Of a stretch of 53,541 nucleotides of DNA, positions 10,080 through 19,029 are shown piece after piece. The position numbers and the translations under genes are program-made. Under the pieces are notes generated by a model. The model made no database searches, had not been told where the DNA came from, and worked only from the letters and a program-made list of their open reading frames with translations. Each line of letters opens with the position of its first letter. The first letter of the stretch is position 1. The stretch covers positions 1 to 53,541 of the forward strand of contig PWZL01000068.1 of assembly GCA_003567475.1 (NCBI GenBank), given 5' to 3'. The DNA is from Gammaproteobacteria bacterium. Lineage in GTDB: Bacteria > Pseudomonadota > Gammaproteobacteria > Steroidobacterales > PWYM01.

Positions 10080-12440
10080 TCAGAAGCGGAAGCGCAGGCT
10101 TGCACCGACCTCACGACCACGGTCCACACCCACCGCCAGACAGCGCTGGATCGGGCTGAAGAGCGTCCCGTCTCCGCGGTCCCGATACAGACAGGAGTTG
10201 GTTGCAGAGATGGCTGGTGATCCCGGCTTGTCGCTGTCGAACAGGTCACGGACGAACACCGCAACTTCCCACCAGCCGGCGTCCACGGCGGCGCGGAGGT
10301 TCACCCGGGTGATGGGCTTGATCTCCGCCAGGTTGGCCGCGTCTGCATAGGTCTTGCTCTGGTAGGTGAGACTGCCATCCAGCTGGATATCCATGTCGGC
10401 ATTCAGCGGGAAGAAGTAGGTGCTCCGCACATTACCCGTCCAGCGGGGCAGACCAATCGAAGTCAATCCCTTGAAGGTGCCGCCATCGAACAGGCGCTGC
10501 AGATTGCCATCCGTAGGCAGGGTCTCGGACGTGAACTGGTGTTTGGCCATCGCCAGTCCGGCCGCGATGCTCCACTGTTCGGTGAGTGCTGCCCGCGTGT
10601 CCAGTTCGAAGCCATAGCTCTCCGATTCGCCAACATTGTCAAACAGGGTGACCGGGTTGCCAGCCTGGTTGGTCGACACTGCCGAGAACTGTTGATCCTG
10701 AACATCCATGAAGAACACCGCCCCATTGAACAGGATGCGACCGTCGAGTATCTCGCTCTTCCAGCCAAGCTCGTAATTGGTCAGTTTCTCCGGTTCCACG
10801 TAGCGGAACTCGGTAGCCACCGTCTGGTTCCAGCGCCCGGCCTTGGTGCCCTGGGAAATCAGTCCATACAGCATCAGGGTATCGTTGGGCGTGTACTTCA
10901 GTGTCACTCGCGGCAGGATGTCGGTGTTGCTCTCCTTGTCCTCGTTTTCCTTGAACCCGGAGCCTGGTGTGCCGGCAGCGGTCACACAGACGGTGCAGGC
11001 GTCGAAGATGTTTTCTTCGCGCTGGAGCCGCGCTTCGGCCTCGATGGACCACTCGTCGGTGAAGTCATACCCGATGCCGCCAAACATGGCGAGATTGCGT
11101 ACGCGCTCGTCGCCGCGGCTGCGACCTTCCGGGTTGTTGTCGTTGACGTTGTTCACGAAGAAATTGCTGAGGCTCTCCGAGTAGAAAAAGACGCCCGCAC
11201 GCCAGCGCAACGCCTGATCCTCGGGCGAGAGCAGCCGCAGTTCGTGACTGAGGTTGCGATACTCGGAGGAGGTCGCATTGAAGAAAAACGGAAATTTCGC
11301 ACCTGGTGCCGCCGGCGGCGGTGCCGTGTAGGGTGCATCACCGAAGAACGGGTCCGGGTTGCCGCGGAAGTACAGATCCTGGTTGGTCCAGCGGTCATCA
11401 GCGCCGTAACCCATCCGGTAGCTGGCCATGATGCCGCTGGGCAGTTCGTAATCCGCGATGGTCGAGAAGAAGAAGCGGTCGCGGTCATTACCGCAGTCGA
11501 TCGGGCGCCCCGCGTCGGATTCACAATCGGCCATGTCGGCCGTGGGAGCGAACAACCGGCCGACCGGCCAGATCACCCCGCTGGACAACTGCTCGGTCGG
11601 GACACCGAACGCCTCCCACTCCTGGGGGTGGGTGGTGGCGATCAGCGGAATGCTGTCACGCTCCTTACCCCACATGCCTCGGACCCGGATCGACAGTGCG
11701 TCGGTGGGCTCGAAGTACAGCGATGCCCCCCAGGAATCGGTTTCCTCACGGCCGATCGGCTGGCCCCGGGAGCCCGACAGGGCAAGTTCGCCATAGACCT
11801 TGCTCATGGCGGAGAGCTCCATCCAGACGCGATCCTGCAGCAGCGGGAACTGCACCAGGCCCGAGACCTGGTAGTTGTCCTTCTCGGCGCCGGCGTTGCT
11901 GGAGTAGTCCGCCTTGACGTTGCCGGTGAGCGAGTCGACCCGCGGGGTGGCGGTGATGTAGTCGATCGCGCCCGCGTAGGTCTGCCGACCAAACGTCGTG
12001 GCCTGGGGGCCACGCAGCACCTCGATGCGTTGCAGCTGGGTGAGGTCGAGGGCATGCGAGCCGCCGCCGGCATACACCCCATCTAGGAACACGCTGACCC
12101 CCTGGAGCTGGATGTTGCCGGTGTTCGGGGCGATGCCGCGGATCGCGAGAATGCTCGGCATGCCGCGGCCCGTGGCGGCACTGTAGTTGAGCCCCGGGGT
12201 GAAATCGGCGAGACCCCGCAGGTCGTCGATACGGAAGACGTCGAGTTCGTTCTCGCTGAAGGCCTGGATGGAGAGCGCGACATCCTGGATGCTTTCTTCG
12301 CGCTGTTTCGCGGTGACCAGAATTTCATCCACGAGCCCGCGGCTCCGGTCGCGATCCTGGGCTGCCGCTGGCACGGCCGCGATGGACAGGCCGCCGAAGA
12401 CGGCCAGAGCGGTTCTCAATTTCCTGATATCTCGTTGCAC
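10080..12440 (-). CDS. TonB-dependent outer-membrane receptor
   Basis: A 786-residue receptor with a Sec signal peptide (MQRDIRKLRTALAVFGG to PAAAQD), a plug domain starting at VDEILVTAKQREESIQDV and containing LAIRGIAPN and IEVLRGPQATTFGRQTYAGAID, and a barrel ending in ASLRFRF, the usual terminal-Phe BAM signal. The GTG start has GGGGAG seven bases upstream. This plug type is common among receptors encoded beside catabolic genes and may take up the organic substrate rather than iron; this is inference. It is transcribed divergently from the Tat-lipoprotein amine oxidase, and a perfect 22-bp inverted repeat lies in the shared promoter region. Confidence 0.93.
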   Translation of the reverse strand: MQRDIRKLRTALAVFGGLSIAAVPAAAQDRDRSRGLVDEILVTAKQREESIQDVALSIQAFSENELDVFRIDDLRGLADFTPGLNYSAATGRGMPSILAIRGIAPNTGNIQLQGVSVFLDGVYAGGGSHALDLTQLQRIEVLRGPQATTFGRQTYAGAIDYITATPRVDSLTGNVKADYSSNAGAEKDNYQVSGLVQFPLLQDRVWMELSAMSKVYGELALSGSRGQPIGREETDSWGASLYFEPTDALSIRVRGMWGKERDSIPLIATTHPQEWEAFGVPTEQLSSGVIWPVGRLFAPTADMADCESDAGRPIDCGNDRDRFFFSTIADYELPSGIMASYRMGYGADDRWTNQDLYFRGNPDPFFGDAPYTAPPPAAPGAKFPFFFNATSSEYRNLSHELRLLSPEDQALRWRAGVFFYSESLSNFFVNNVNDNNPEGRSRGDERVRNLAMFGGIGYDFTDEWSIEAEARLQREENIFDACTVCVTAAGTPGSGFKENEDKESNTDILPRVTLKYTPNDTLMLYGLISQGTKAGRWNQTVATEFRYVEPEKLTNYELGWKSEILDGRILFNGAVFFMDVQDQQFSAVSTNQAGNPVTLFDNVGESESYGFELDTRAALTEQWSIAAGLAMAKHQFTSETLPTDGNLQRLFDGGTFKGLTSIGLPRWTGNVRSTYFFPLNADMDIQLDGSLTYQSKTYADAANLAEIKPITRVNLRAAVDAGWWEVAVFVRDLFDSDKPGSPAISATNSCLYRDRGDGTLFSPIQRCLAVGVDRGREVGASLRFRF

Positions 12441-12484
12441 AGTCTGCTCCCCATGGTTGTCCAGCTCGATAGCCTTGTAATATG

Positions 12485-12513
12485 GTTATAGTGTTGTCAT
12501 AAGCATATGACAA
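12485..12513 (-). promoter_or_regulatory. Predicted sigma-70 promoter of the TonB receptor gene
   Basis: On the minus strand TTGTCA (12513-12508) is followed after exactly 17 bases by TATAAC (12490-12485), a good -35/-10 pair that would start transcription near 12478, about 40 bases before the GTG start at 12440. The -35 hexamer is part of the right arm of the inverted repeat at 12493-12514. Confidence 0.65.
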
Positions 12514-12514
12514 C
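12493..12514. promoter_or_regulatory. 22-bp inverted repeat, candidate operator (best-conserved site)
   Basis: GTTGTCATA and TATGACAAC are perfect 9-base arms around AGCA. The site lies between the divergent TonB receptor and flavin amine oxidase genes. The same pattern, GTTGTCAT-N6-ATGACAAC, recurs at 31121, and degenerate copies lie at 14072, 25343 and 33234, the last in the promoter of the GntR/HutC-family regulator. Each arm contains TTGTCA, so the repeat overlaps the -35 boxes of both divergent promoters; on the plus strand a weak -10 (TAATCG or ATAATC) follows 15-16 bases later. That the GntR protein binds it is inference. Confidence 0.65.
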
Positions 12515-12635
12515 ATAATCGCAGAGATCAAGCGCACTGTTGCCTGCTGCCACTGCGGTCATCACGGACTTGTGGCGGGTCCTGCGGGATGGTCAACTAG
12601 GGGTGTCAGGACGCCTGCGGGCGGGGAGGGAGTCG

Positions 12636-14060
12636 ATGCGAACGGCGATGAACCGTCGGCAGTTGCTCAGGATGTTGGGTGCCACCGCAGCCCTGTCGGC
12701 AGGCGGTGGCCTGGCCGGTTGCGCGGCCCGCGGTGGCAAAGACGCCGACGTCATTGTTCTGGGTGCGGGTATTTCCGGACTCTACAGCGCGATGCTGCTG
12801 GAGGAGGCGGGCTTCCGGGTGCTGGTGGTTGAAGCGGATCGGCGCACCGGTGGCCGGATCTTCACACTCGACACCGTCGACGGCCGGCCCGAGGCCGGGG
12901 GCTTCGAGGTCGGACCGATGTACGCCCGCGTCCTGGCGCAGGTGGAGCGTTTCGGTCTGGGCCTGCATGGTTGGCTGGGTGAATCCATTCGCTATGCGCT
13001 GCACGTTGGCGACCGGCTCATGCCGGCCAGCGCATGGAGTGCCGCGCAGGAAAACCGCCTTGCCGGGGAATTCCGGGCGCGTCCGCCGTTTACTCTGGCC
13101 AGTGCGCTGCTGCCAGAGAGCAGCCCGCTCCCTGGGCTGGAAAGCTGGCTTGAACCCGAGGTCGCGAGCCGGTGGGATCGACCTTACGGGGATTACCTGC
13201 GTGAGCAGGGCGCCGATGAGGCGGCGCTGGCACTGCTGTCTGTCGGGCTGGCTGCCGACGAGATCGACCAGATGTCGCTGTTGTGGATCCTGCGCCAGCA
13301 AAAGGTCCGGGAGTTCTCGCGGGATGCTGGCCGGCTGCAGTTCATCGATGGCGGCATGTCGCGCCTGGTGGACGCCATGCAGGGCTCACTGCACGGTGAT
13401 CTCGAACTTGGCTGTCCCGTCGAGGCGATCGGCAGCGATGCGCAGGGGGTTGAGGTGCGCTGTGGCGGCGGGCGACGCCTGCGCGCGGATTTCGCTGTGA
13501 GCAGTCTGCCGCTGACGGCCCTTCGCCGGATCGCGGTGCACCCGGGGCTGCCGGAGCGCCAACGGGCAGCCGTCGAGAATATTCCCTACGGTCACGGAAC
13601 GTCTGTGTTCCTGCCGGTTCGCGAGCCCTATTGGGAAGAGGATGGCCTGCCGCCTTCAATCTGGAGCGACGGCATGCTGCCGCGCGTCATGAAGTGGCAA
13701 TCGCAGGCGGGTGAGTACCTGTGGGTCTATCTGTCGGGCATCGCCAACGACTTCTGCCGCAACAACCCCGACGACGTGGTTCTGGAGAAGGTCATGGCCG
13801 AGCTCTACCGGATCCGACCGTCCATGCAGGGCCGCGTAGAGCCCGGCGCGATCATGTGCTGGAGCAAGCACCCGTGGCTGCATGGCACGTTTGCCTATCG
13901 CGGTCCGGGCGATGTGCGCCGCTACGGCGCAGCGGCCTCGACGCCGCATGGCCGTGTGCATTTCGCCGGTGAGCACACCTCGGTACTGTCGATGGGCCTG
14001 GAAGGCGCCATGGAGTCGGCAGAGCGCGCGGCATTCGAGGTGCTCGAGCGCGTCAGCTGA
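12636..14060 (+). CDS. Tat-exported lipoprotein, flavin-containing amine oxidase
   Basis: A 474-residue FAD enzyme of the monoamine oxidase family, which oxidises an amine to an imine and passes electrons to oxygen or another acceptor. The N-terminus has a twin-arginine motif (NRRQLLRML, residues 6-14) followed by a hydrophobic stretch ending in the lipobox LAGC with Cys29, so it should be exported folded with FAD and lipid-anchored; Ala at +2 favours the outer membrane. The dinucleotide-binding motif is VLGAGISGLYSA with the acidic end VVEAD, then TGGRIFTLD. The C-terminus has HFAGEHTS, where FAD is contacted. The ATG at 12636 is chosen for the GGGAGGGAG just upstream; ATG 12648 is an alternative. 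It resembles the second amine oxidase at 28611. Substrate unknown. Confidence 0.9.
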   Translation: MRTAMNRRQLLRMLGATAALSAGGGLAGCAARGGKDADVIVLGAGISGLYSAMLLEEAGFRVLVVEADRRTGGRIFTLDTVDGRPEAGGFEVGPMYARVLAQVERFGLGLHGWLGESIRYALHVGDRLMPASAWSAAQENRLAGEFRARPPFTLASALLPESSPLPGLESWLEPEVASRWDRPYGDYLREQGADEAALALLSVGLAADEIDQMSLLWILRQQKVREFSRDAGRLQFIDGGMSRLVDAMQGSLHGDLELGCPVEAIGSDAQGVEVRCGGGRRLRADFAVSSLPLTALRRIAVHPGLPERQRAAVENIPYGHGTSVFLPVREPYWEEDGLPPSIWSDGMLPRVMKWQSQAGEYLWVYLSGIANDFCRNNPDDVVLEKVMAELYRIRPSMQGRVEPGAIMCWSKHPWLHGTFAYRGPGDVRRYGAAASTPHGRVHFAGEHTSVLSMGLEGAMESAERAAFEVLERVS

Positions 14061-14071
14061 GCTCCTGTCAT

Positions 14072-14093
14072 GTTGTTATATAGTTAGTACATG
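14072..14093. promoter_or_regulatory. Degenerate copy of the 22-bp operator upstream of the Rieske genes
   Basis: The left half GTTGTTAT matches the GTTGTCAT half-site in 7 of 8 positions; the right half (AGTACATG) matches only four. It lies in the 97-base gap between the amine oxidase stop and the first Rieske gene, in an AT-rich patch. The leader downstream (14101-14136) holds an imperfect hairpin, GTGGAC with GTCCAC. Confidence 0.4.
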
Positions 14094-14157
14094 TGCTAGC
14101 GTGGACCTGTGCCGGCCGGTCCTGGCAGGTGTCCACGGTTGTGATGGAGAAGCTCGC

Positions 14158-15333
14158 ATGCTCAAGAATCTCTGGTATGTCGCGACGCATGCCGCAGACG
14201 TTCCCGCCGACCGGCCCAAGCATGCTCGCGTGCTGGGTCAGGACCTGGTGATTTTCCGCAGTGGTGACGGGTTTGCCTGTCTGCACAACGTGTGCGTCCA
14301 CCGCGGGGGCAATCTGGCCCGCGGGGAGCTCCACGGCGCATCAGTGATGTGTCCCTATCATGGCTGGGAGTTCAATGCCGAGGGCCGCTGTACCCGAATT
14401 CCATCACTGGGTCCGGAGGCGCGAATTCCCAAACGCGCCCGCGTCGATGCTTATCCGGCGGAAGAGCGCTATGGCTTCGTGTGGGTGTTTCTCGGGGATC
14501 TGCCGGCAGAGCGCCGTCCGCCCATCCCGGACATCTTCCCCGAGTACTACGACACCGAGAACTGGCGCTGCATCAGCGGGGCGTTCCACTACAAGGCCAA
14601 CTGGCAACGCGTGACCGAGAATGGCCTGGATTCGGCGCATACCCATTTCGTGCATCCGGCGTTCGGCAACCGGGAAGATCCGCGGGTGGAAGATGCGGAG
14701 ATCGAACACCTGGCCTGGGGTGCGAGGACCGGACACTTCTATCAGGCGAAGGAAAAGAAAGGTGGACTCGGTGAGATCCTCGACAAGGATCGGGGTGGCC
14801 GCAAGGGTGCCTCGACAGACCTCCAGTTCCACATGTGTGGCCTGACGGTCAAGCTGAAGCAGATCATGTCGCCCGTCGTCAGTCAGATCATTTTTTCCTG
14901 CAAGACCCCGCTGGATGAAGAGAACACGCTGACGTTCTACGTCCAGGCACGAAACTACCTCATGGACCCGGATCAGGATGAAGAACGGCGCAAGGGGCTG
15001 CTCGAGGTCTTCCAGCAGGATGCTGATATCGTGGAATACATCGCCCCCCCCAAGGTGCCGGCCGGGCTGGCGGACGAGCTCTCGGTGTCCACCGACAAGA
15101 TGCCCATGGCCTTCCGGATCTTCTGTAAACGCCTCGCCAAGAAAGGCTGGGAGCTTGACCCCCACGCCATCCCTGCCGTGGCGCAGGGCAAGGAGCTTCG
15201 GGTGGTGGCGTGTCCGGCGCGGCGCGAGGATCCCAGCGGCTGGACCTTCAAACCCATGCCGACAACGCTGCCGGAAAACGACGACGAGGAACTCGACATC
15301 GAGGCCGAGTCCCAGGCCGCCATGGCAAGCTGA
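14158..15333 (+). CDS. Rieske non-heme iron oxygenase, alpha subunit (first of a tandem pair)
   Basis: A 391-residue cytoplasmic oxygenase component. The Rieske [2Fe-2S] ligands are Cys46, His48 (NVCVHRGG), Cys65 and His68 (MCPYHGWEF). The mononuclear iron site follows at Asp158, His161 and His166 (LDSAHTHFVHP). The family (vanillate O-demethylase, carbazole and phthalate oxygenase relatives) performs ring hydroxylation or O-/N-dealkylation using electrons from a reductase, and no reductase gene is present in the window. ATG 14158 is supported by GGAG nine bases upstream and by the MLKNLWY start shared with the next gene. The C-terminus carries an acidic tail. It is probably the first gene of a two-gene operon and sits behind a degenerate operator. 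Confidence 0.93.
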   Translation: MLKNLWYVATHAADVPADRPKHARVLGQDLVIFRSGDGFACLHNVCVHRGGNLARGELHGASVMCPYHGWEFNAEGRCTRIPSLGPEARIPKRARVDAYPAEERYGFVWVFLGDLPAERRPPIPDIFPEYYDTENWRCISGAFHYKANWQRVTENGLDSAHTHFVHPAFGNREDPRVEDAEIEHLAWGARTGHFYQAKEKKGGLGEILDKDRGGRKGASTDLQFHMCGLTVKLKQIMSPVVSQIIFSCKTPLDEENTLTFYVQARNYLMDPDQDEERRKGLLEVFQQDADIVEYIAPPKVPAGLADELSVSTDKMPMAFRIFCKRLAKKGWELDPHAIPAVAQGKELRVVACPARREDPSGWTFKPMPTTLPENDDEELDIEAESQAAMAS

Positions 15334-15359
15334 CACGGCACTCGCGCGCGGCCGATGCG

Positions 15360-16463
15360 ATGCTGAAGAACCTCTGGTATGCCGCCTGTCTGGCGGCAGC
15401 GCTCGGTGATCGGCCGAAGGCCGTGCGCATCCTGGGCCACGATCTCGTGCTCTTCAGGGATGCCTCAGGGACGCCCGCCTGTCTCGCCGATACGTGCGTG
15501 CACCGCGGTGCGCCGCTCTCACGCGGACGCTGTGTCGACGGCAGAGTGCAGTGCCCTTACCACGGATGGGTGTACGCCACGGATGGCCGCTGCGTCGAAA
15601 TCCCATCCTTGGAGCCGCAGGCCCGGCTGCCGGAGCGTGCCCGGGTCGACGCGTATCCCTGTCGTGTCCGGTTCGGGTTGGTGTGGGTGTTCCTCGGTGA
15701 TCTGGCGCCGGAGGAGCGCCCCGCGATTGCTGAGTTTCTGCCGGAGTTTACGGCCACAGACCCGCCCTGGCGCTGCATCCACGGCACATTCGCCTATGCT
15801 GCGAACTGGGAGCGGGTGTTCGAGAACCATATTGACTCGGCACACACCCACTTCATCCACCCCGATTTCGGCAACCCTGACGACCCGCGGGTGCCGCGGG
15901 CGAAGGTCCAGGCAGAGGGCCTCGGGGCCTGGGCCGAGCACAGCTATCAGCCCCGGCCGAAGCGCGGCGCATTGGGGGCGCTGGTGGACGAACACCGGCC
16001 GCCGGTGCGCACCCGACTGGCGTTCGACCTGGGAGGGCTGTGCGTGCGCCTGGCCATCAGGATGACCGACACGCTACGCCAGGTGGTGTTCCAGGCGTTC
16101 ACCCCGATCGATGAGCACCACACCGTCGCCCATTACATTCAGGCGAGAAACTTTCTGCTGGAGGCTGAGCACGACGAGCCGATGCGTGGCGATCTTGAAA
16201 AGATCTTCACCGAGGACCGGGAAATCCTCGAGGCTCTGCGCCCGGTGGCGGTCCCGCATGCGTTGAACGCTGAACTGTCGGTGCAGACCGATGCGTTGCC
16301 GGTGGCCTTCCGACACCAGGTTCGTCGGTGGCGCGAAGCGCATGGGGCGATCCGCTCGCCAGATCCGGCGGTCGAAATCACGGCCATTCCATCGCCGGCG
16401 CGCCGCGCACCGGGTCATTGGGTCGTCCCTGAAGCCCGGCCACAGGCCGGGCCCCGGGAGTGA
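15360..16463 (+). CDS. Rieske non-heme iron oxygenase, alpha subunit (second of a tandem pair)
   Basis: A 367-residue paralogue of the preceding gene, beginning with the same MLKNLWY and keeping the same spacing of Rieske ligands: Cys46, His48, Cys65 and His68. The catalytic iron site is IDSAHTHFIHP (Asp159, His162, His167). The pair evidently arose by duplication and then diverged, so they may act on different positions or intermediates of one substrate. ATG 15360 lies 26 bases after the previous stop; no good ribosome site is visible, and coupled translation is likely. Its C-terminus is shorter and Pro/Ala-rich. It ends 13 bases before the convergent binding-protein gene. Confidence 0.92.
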   Translation: MLKNLWYAACLAAALGDRPKAVRILGHDLVLFRDASGTPACLADTCVHRGAPLSRGRCVDGRVQCPYHGWVYATDGRCVEIPSLEPQARLPERARVDAYPCRVRFGLVWVFLGDLAPEERPAIAEFLPEFTATDPPWRCIHGTFAYAANWERVFENHIDSAHTHFIHPDFGNPDDPRVPRAKVQAEGLGAWAEHSYQPRPKRGALGALVDEHRPPVRTRLAFDLGGLCVRLAIRMTDTLRQVVFQAFTPIDEHHTVAHYIQARNFLLEAEHDEPMRGDLEKIFTEDREILEALRPVAVPHALNAELSVQTDALPVAFRHQVRRWREAHGAIRSPDPAVEITAIPSPARRAPGHWVVPEARPQAGPRE

Positions 16464-16476
16464 GCGCCGCCGCTGC

Positions 16477-18090
16477 CTAGCGCTCGATATGCAGGTAGCG
16501 AGTGAGGTTGGCGGCGCGGGGGTTGTCCACCCAACCCTGCACGACTGGGCTGACCAGACGCTGACCCGAATAGAAAAACACCGGAATCAACGCATGATCT
16601 TCCATCGCCACCCGTTCGGCCTGCTGCATCAGTTCCCGTCGTTCCTCGAGATCCGGGCTGGCTGACGCGGCGGCCATCAGGGTATCGAACTGCTCATTGG
16701 CGTAGCGGGCGAAATTGGTGCTGCGGTTGGTCGAATCCAAGGTGCCCAGGAAGGTGGAGGCGTCGTTGAAGGCCGCGAACCACGCATACAGGGCGCTTTC
16801 ATAGTTGCCGGAGCGGGCATCCGCGATCACCGCGCCGAAATCCGAATTGACCATTTCCATGTCCGCCCCGACCGCTCGCCACATGGCGCGCACGGCGATC
16901 ACGATGTTGTTGTTGGTATCCTGGCTGTCATAGCGCATCGCCACGCGCAGGGGACTGCGCTGTGAAAACCCCGCCTCCTGCATCAGCGCGCGGGCTTCAG
17001 TCATCCGCGCCTGCATGCTCATCGACTGGAATGAGGCCTGCTGCGGGGTGTAGTTTTCGATGGTGGGGGGTACCAGCGAATAGGCGGGTTCGACCTGACC
17101 ATCGAGCAGGCGGGAGACGATGCCCTCGCGATCGATGGCCAGCGACAACGCCCGTCGTACGCGGGGATCATCGAAGGGCGGACGGGAGATGTTGAGCAGA
17201 ATGAAGCCGGTACCAAGCCCGGGGGACGAGCGCAGATGCCCCGGGAGATTTCGCTCGATCCAGCGGGTCTGATCGGCGGGGTAGCGCAGCGTGAGGTCGA
17301 GTTCACCGGCCCGATAGCGCTGCAGGCTGGCGGAGTCGTTCTCCAGCGGGTAGTAGAAGACCCGCTCGATCCGCACGCTCTCGGTCGCGTAGTGGTATGG
17401 ATTCCGCTCGGCCAGAAGATAGGTCTGTGGCACGGCCTCGATCAGCCGGTAGGCGCCGCTCCCGACAAAGTTCGCCGGACGGGTCCACTGCTGCCCGTGC
17501 GCCTCGATGGCATGCGCCGGGACGGCGACCGCGGCAACGGCGGCCATGAGATCGGGCAGGAAGGGTGCCGGGTTGTTCAGGCGGATCTCCAGGTGGCGCT
17601 CATCGAGTGCGCTGACCCCAAGGGTCTCGATCTCAGCCTGCCCGGTGTTCACCGCACGCCCGTTCTCGATCAGGTAAAGAAACGAGGCATAGCGGGCCGC
17701 GGTGCGCGGATCCATCAGCCGGCGAAACGAATAGACGAAATCTTCTGCCGTCTTGGGCTTGCCGTCTGACCACCGCAGATTCTCACGCAGACGGAAGACG
17801 TAGGTCCGGCCGTCTTCGCTGACCTCGTAGGCCTCGGCGGCACCGTAGGTCAACTGACCTTCACGGTCGACGGTCATTAAACCCTCGAAGAGATCGTAGA
17901 TCAGGATCGAAGCGGAGGTGCCGATCGCACGATGTGGATCCAGGGTGCGAGGTTCGTTACCCAGTCCGCGATGAAACACGCTGTTGTCAGCGTTCGCCGG
18001 CGCCAGCGGGATGAGCCACCCCAGCAGCGCAAACACCGCTGCGCCCGCGCAGACCCCTCTGACTTGTTTTGAAGCAGTTGAACCAGCCAC
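16477..18090 (-). CDS. ABC transporter substrate-binding protein, family 5 (OppA/DppA type)
   Basis: A 537-residue periplasmic binding protein. A Sec signal peptide (hydrophobic core AAVFALLGWLIPLAPANA) is followed by the family start NEPRTLDPHRAIGTSA and SYSFRRLMDP-like segments; the C-terminal lobe includes YDSQDTNNN and ends YLHIER. The GTG at 18090 is chosen because AGGAGGGG lies immediately upstream; an ATG 18 codons earlier lacks a signal. It would capture a peptide or similar bulky solute and hand it to the permeases at 22140-23975. It is the last gene of an eight-gene minus-strand run that starts with the MFS carrier, with all gaps of 26 bases or less. Confidence 0.93.
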   Translation of the reverse strand: MAGSTASKQVRGVCAGAAVFALLGWLIPLAPANADNSVFHRGLGNEPRTLDPHRAIGTSASILIYDLFEGLMTVDREGQLTYGAAEAYEVSEDGRTYVFRLRENLRWSDGKPKTAEDFVYSFRRLMDPRTAARYASFLYLIENGRAVNTGQAEIETLGVSALDERHLEIRLNNPAPFLPDLMAAVAAVAVPAHAIEAHGQQWTRPANFVGSGAYRLIEAVPQTYLLAERNPYHYATESVRIERVFYYPLENDSASLQRYRAGELDLTLRYPADQTRWIERNLPGHLRSSPGLGTGFILLNISRPPFDDPRVRRALSLAIDREGIVSRLLDGQVEPAYSLVPPTIENYTPQQASFQSMSMQARMTEARALMQEAGFSQRSPLRVAMRYDSQDTNNNIVIAVRAMWRAVGADMEMVNSDFGAVIADARSGNYESALYAWFAAFNDASTFLGTLDSTNRSTNFARYANEQFDTLMAAASASPDLEERRELMQQAERVAMEDHALIPVFFYSGQRLVSPVVQGWVDNPRAANLTRYLHIER

Positions 18091-18110
18091 AGTGCCCCTC
18101 CTCGCTGTGT

Positions 18111-19016
18111 TCAGGTACGTGCCGGATATTCGACCAGGCCGCAAAGCGAATACTTCCTGGAGATATCATGACTCCGGATGACCTTGCCATCCTCGAGCCG
18201 CCTGTCTTCGACCACACCGGCAAAGAAATTGTTCAGGAAAAAATGCCGACCGTCATGGGCCAGCGTGACCCGTGACCAGCCAGGTGCCGCCGGGACGTCG
18301 TAGTCCAGGACACGCTGACCGGAGGAATCGAAGCGGCAGCAGCCCTTTCCCGTGGCCATTAGCAGGCCGTCGTCCGCCAGGGTGGCGATACCGCAGGTGC
18401 CCCGCGGGTCGTCTACATCCAGGCGGAGGAGGTCGTCGAGCTGCCGGTCGGCAGCGGTGTCGTAGCGCATCACGCGGCGCCCACCCTCGGAGACATAGCG
18501 CAGCGTGCGCCCGTCCTGCTCGAAGGCCATATGCGTGACGCAGTGGAAGCCGCGCATGCCGCCGTCGATCTCGACCTCCAGGGCACGAACCGTCTGGCGT
18601 GCCGGCTCGACGTGGAACAGCCAGTGCGCGCCCCACTGGTCGTCAGGCGGGTCGCCAAGGCGAGAATGCACCCCGAGAAACAGGCCACCGTGGCCGTCGG
18701 GGAGAATGGCGCCAAAGCGTCGGCGGGGGAGCCAGGCCTGCGCCATCGGGCCTTGGCCACCAGGGTCGAAGGCGACGATTGAATAGGCCTGGGCGTCGGC
18801 GGCGTAGAGCACGCCGCTGTCCGGCTCGACCGCAACGCCTATCACGAGGCCATCCGTGCCCGTGGCGAGCGTTGTCCGAGTGCCGAAATCGGCATCCAGA
18901 TGCAACAGTCGCCCAGGCCCGGCATGGTTTCGCAGATCGACATTGCTGTCATCGACATCGCTGCTGGCGACGATGATGTCACCGGCTTCGAACGCGACGG
19001 GGGAGGGGTGCGTCAT
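18111..19016 (-). CDS. Beta-propeller (SMP-30/NHL-like) protein of unknown function
   Basis: A 301-residue protein without a signal peptide. Blade-like repeats of the type VAVEPDSGVLYAADA, MAFEQDGRTLRYVSE and VTLAHDGRHFFLNN suggest a six-bladed propeller related to SMP-30/gluconolactonase or NHL proteins, which often hydrolyse lactones or bind ligands. The metal ligands of true gluconolactonases cannot be assigned with confidence. Its neighbours are the nitrilase-like gene (13 bases upstream) and the binding-protein gene (20 bases downstream), so it belongs to the transport operon. A role in opening a ring product after oxidation, or in sensing, would be guesswork. Confidence 0.7.
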   Translation of the reverse strand: MTHPSPVAFEAGDIIVASSDVDDSNVDLRNHAGPGRLLHLDADFGTRTTLATGTDGLVIGVAVEPDSGVLYAADAQAYSIVAFDPGGQGPMAQAWLPRRRFGAILPDGHGGLFLGVHSRLGDPPDDQWGAHWLFHVEPARQTVRALEVEIDGGMRGFHCVTHMAFEQDGRTLRYVSEGGRRVMRYDTAADRQLDDLLRLDVDDPRGTCGIATLADDGLLMATGKGCCRFDSSGQRVLDYDVPAAPGWSRVTLAHDGRHFFLNNFFAGVVEDRRLEDGKVIRSHDISRKYSLCGLVEYPART

Positions 19017-19029
19017 GTGAGTGCCCCGC

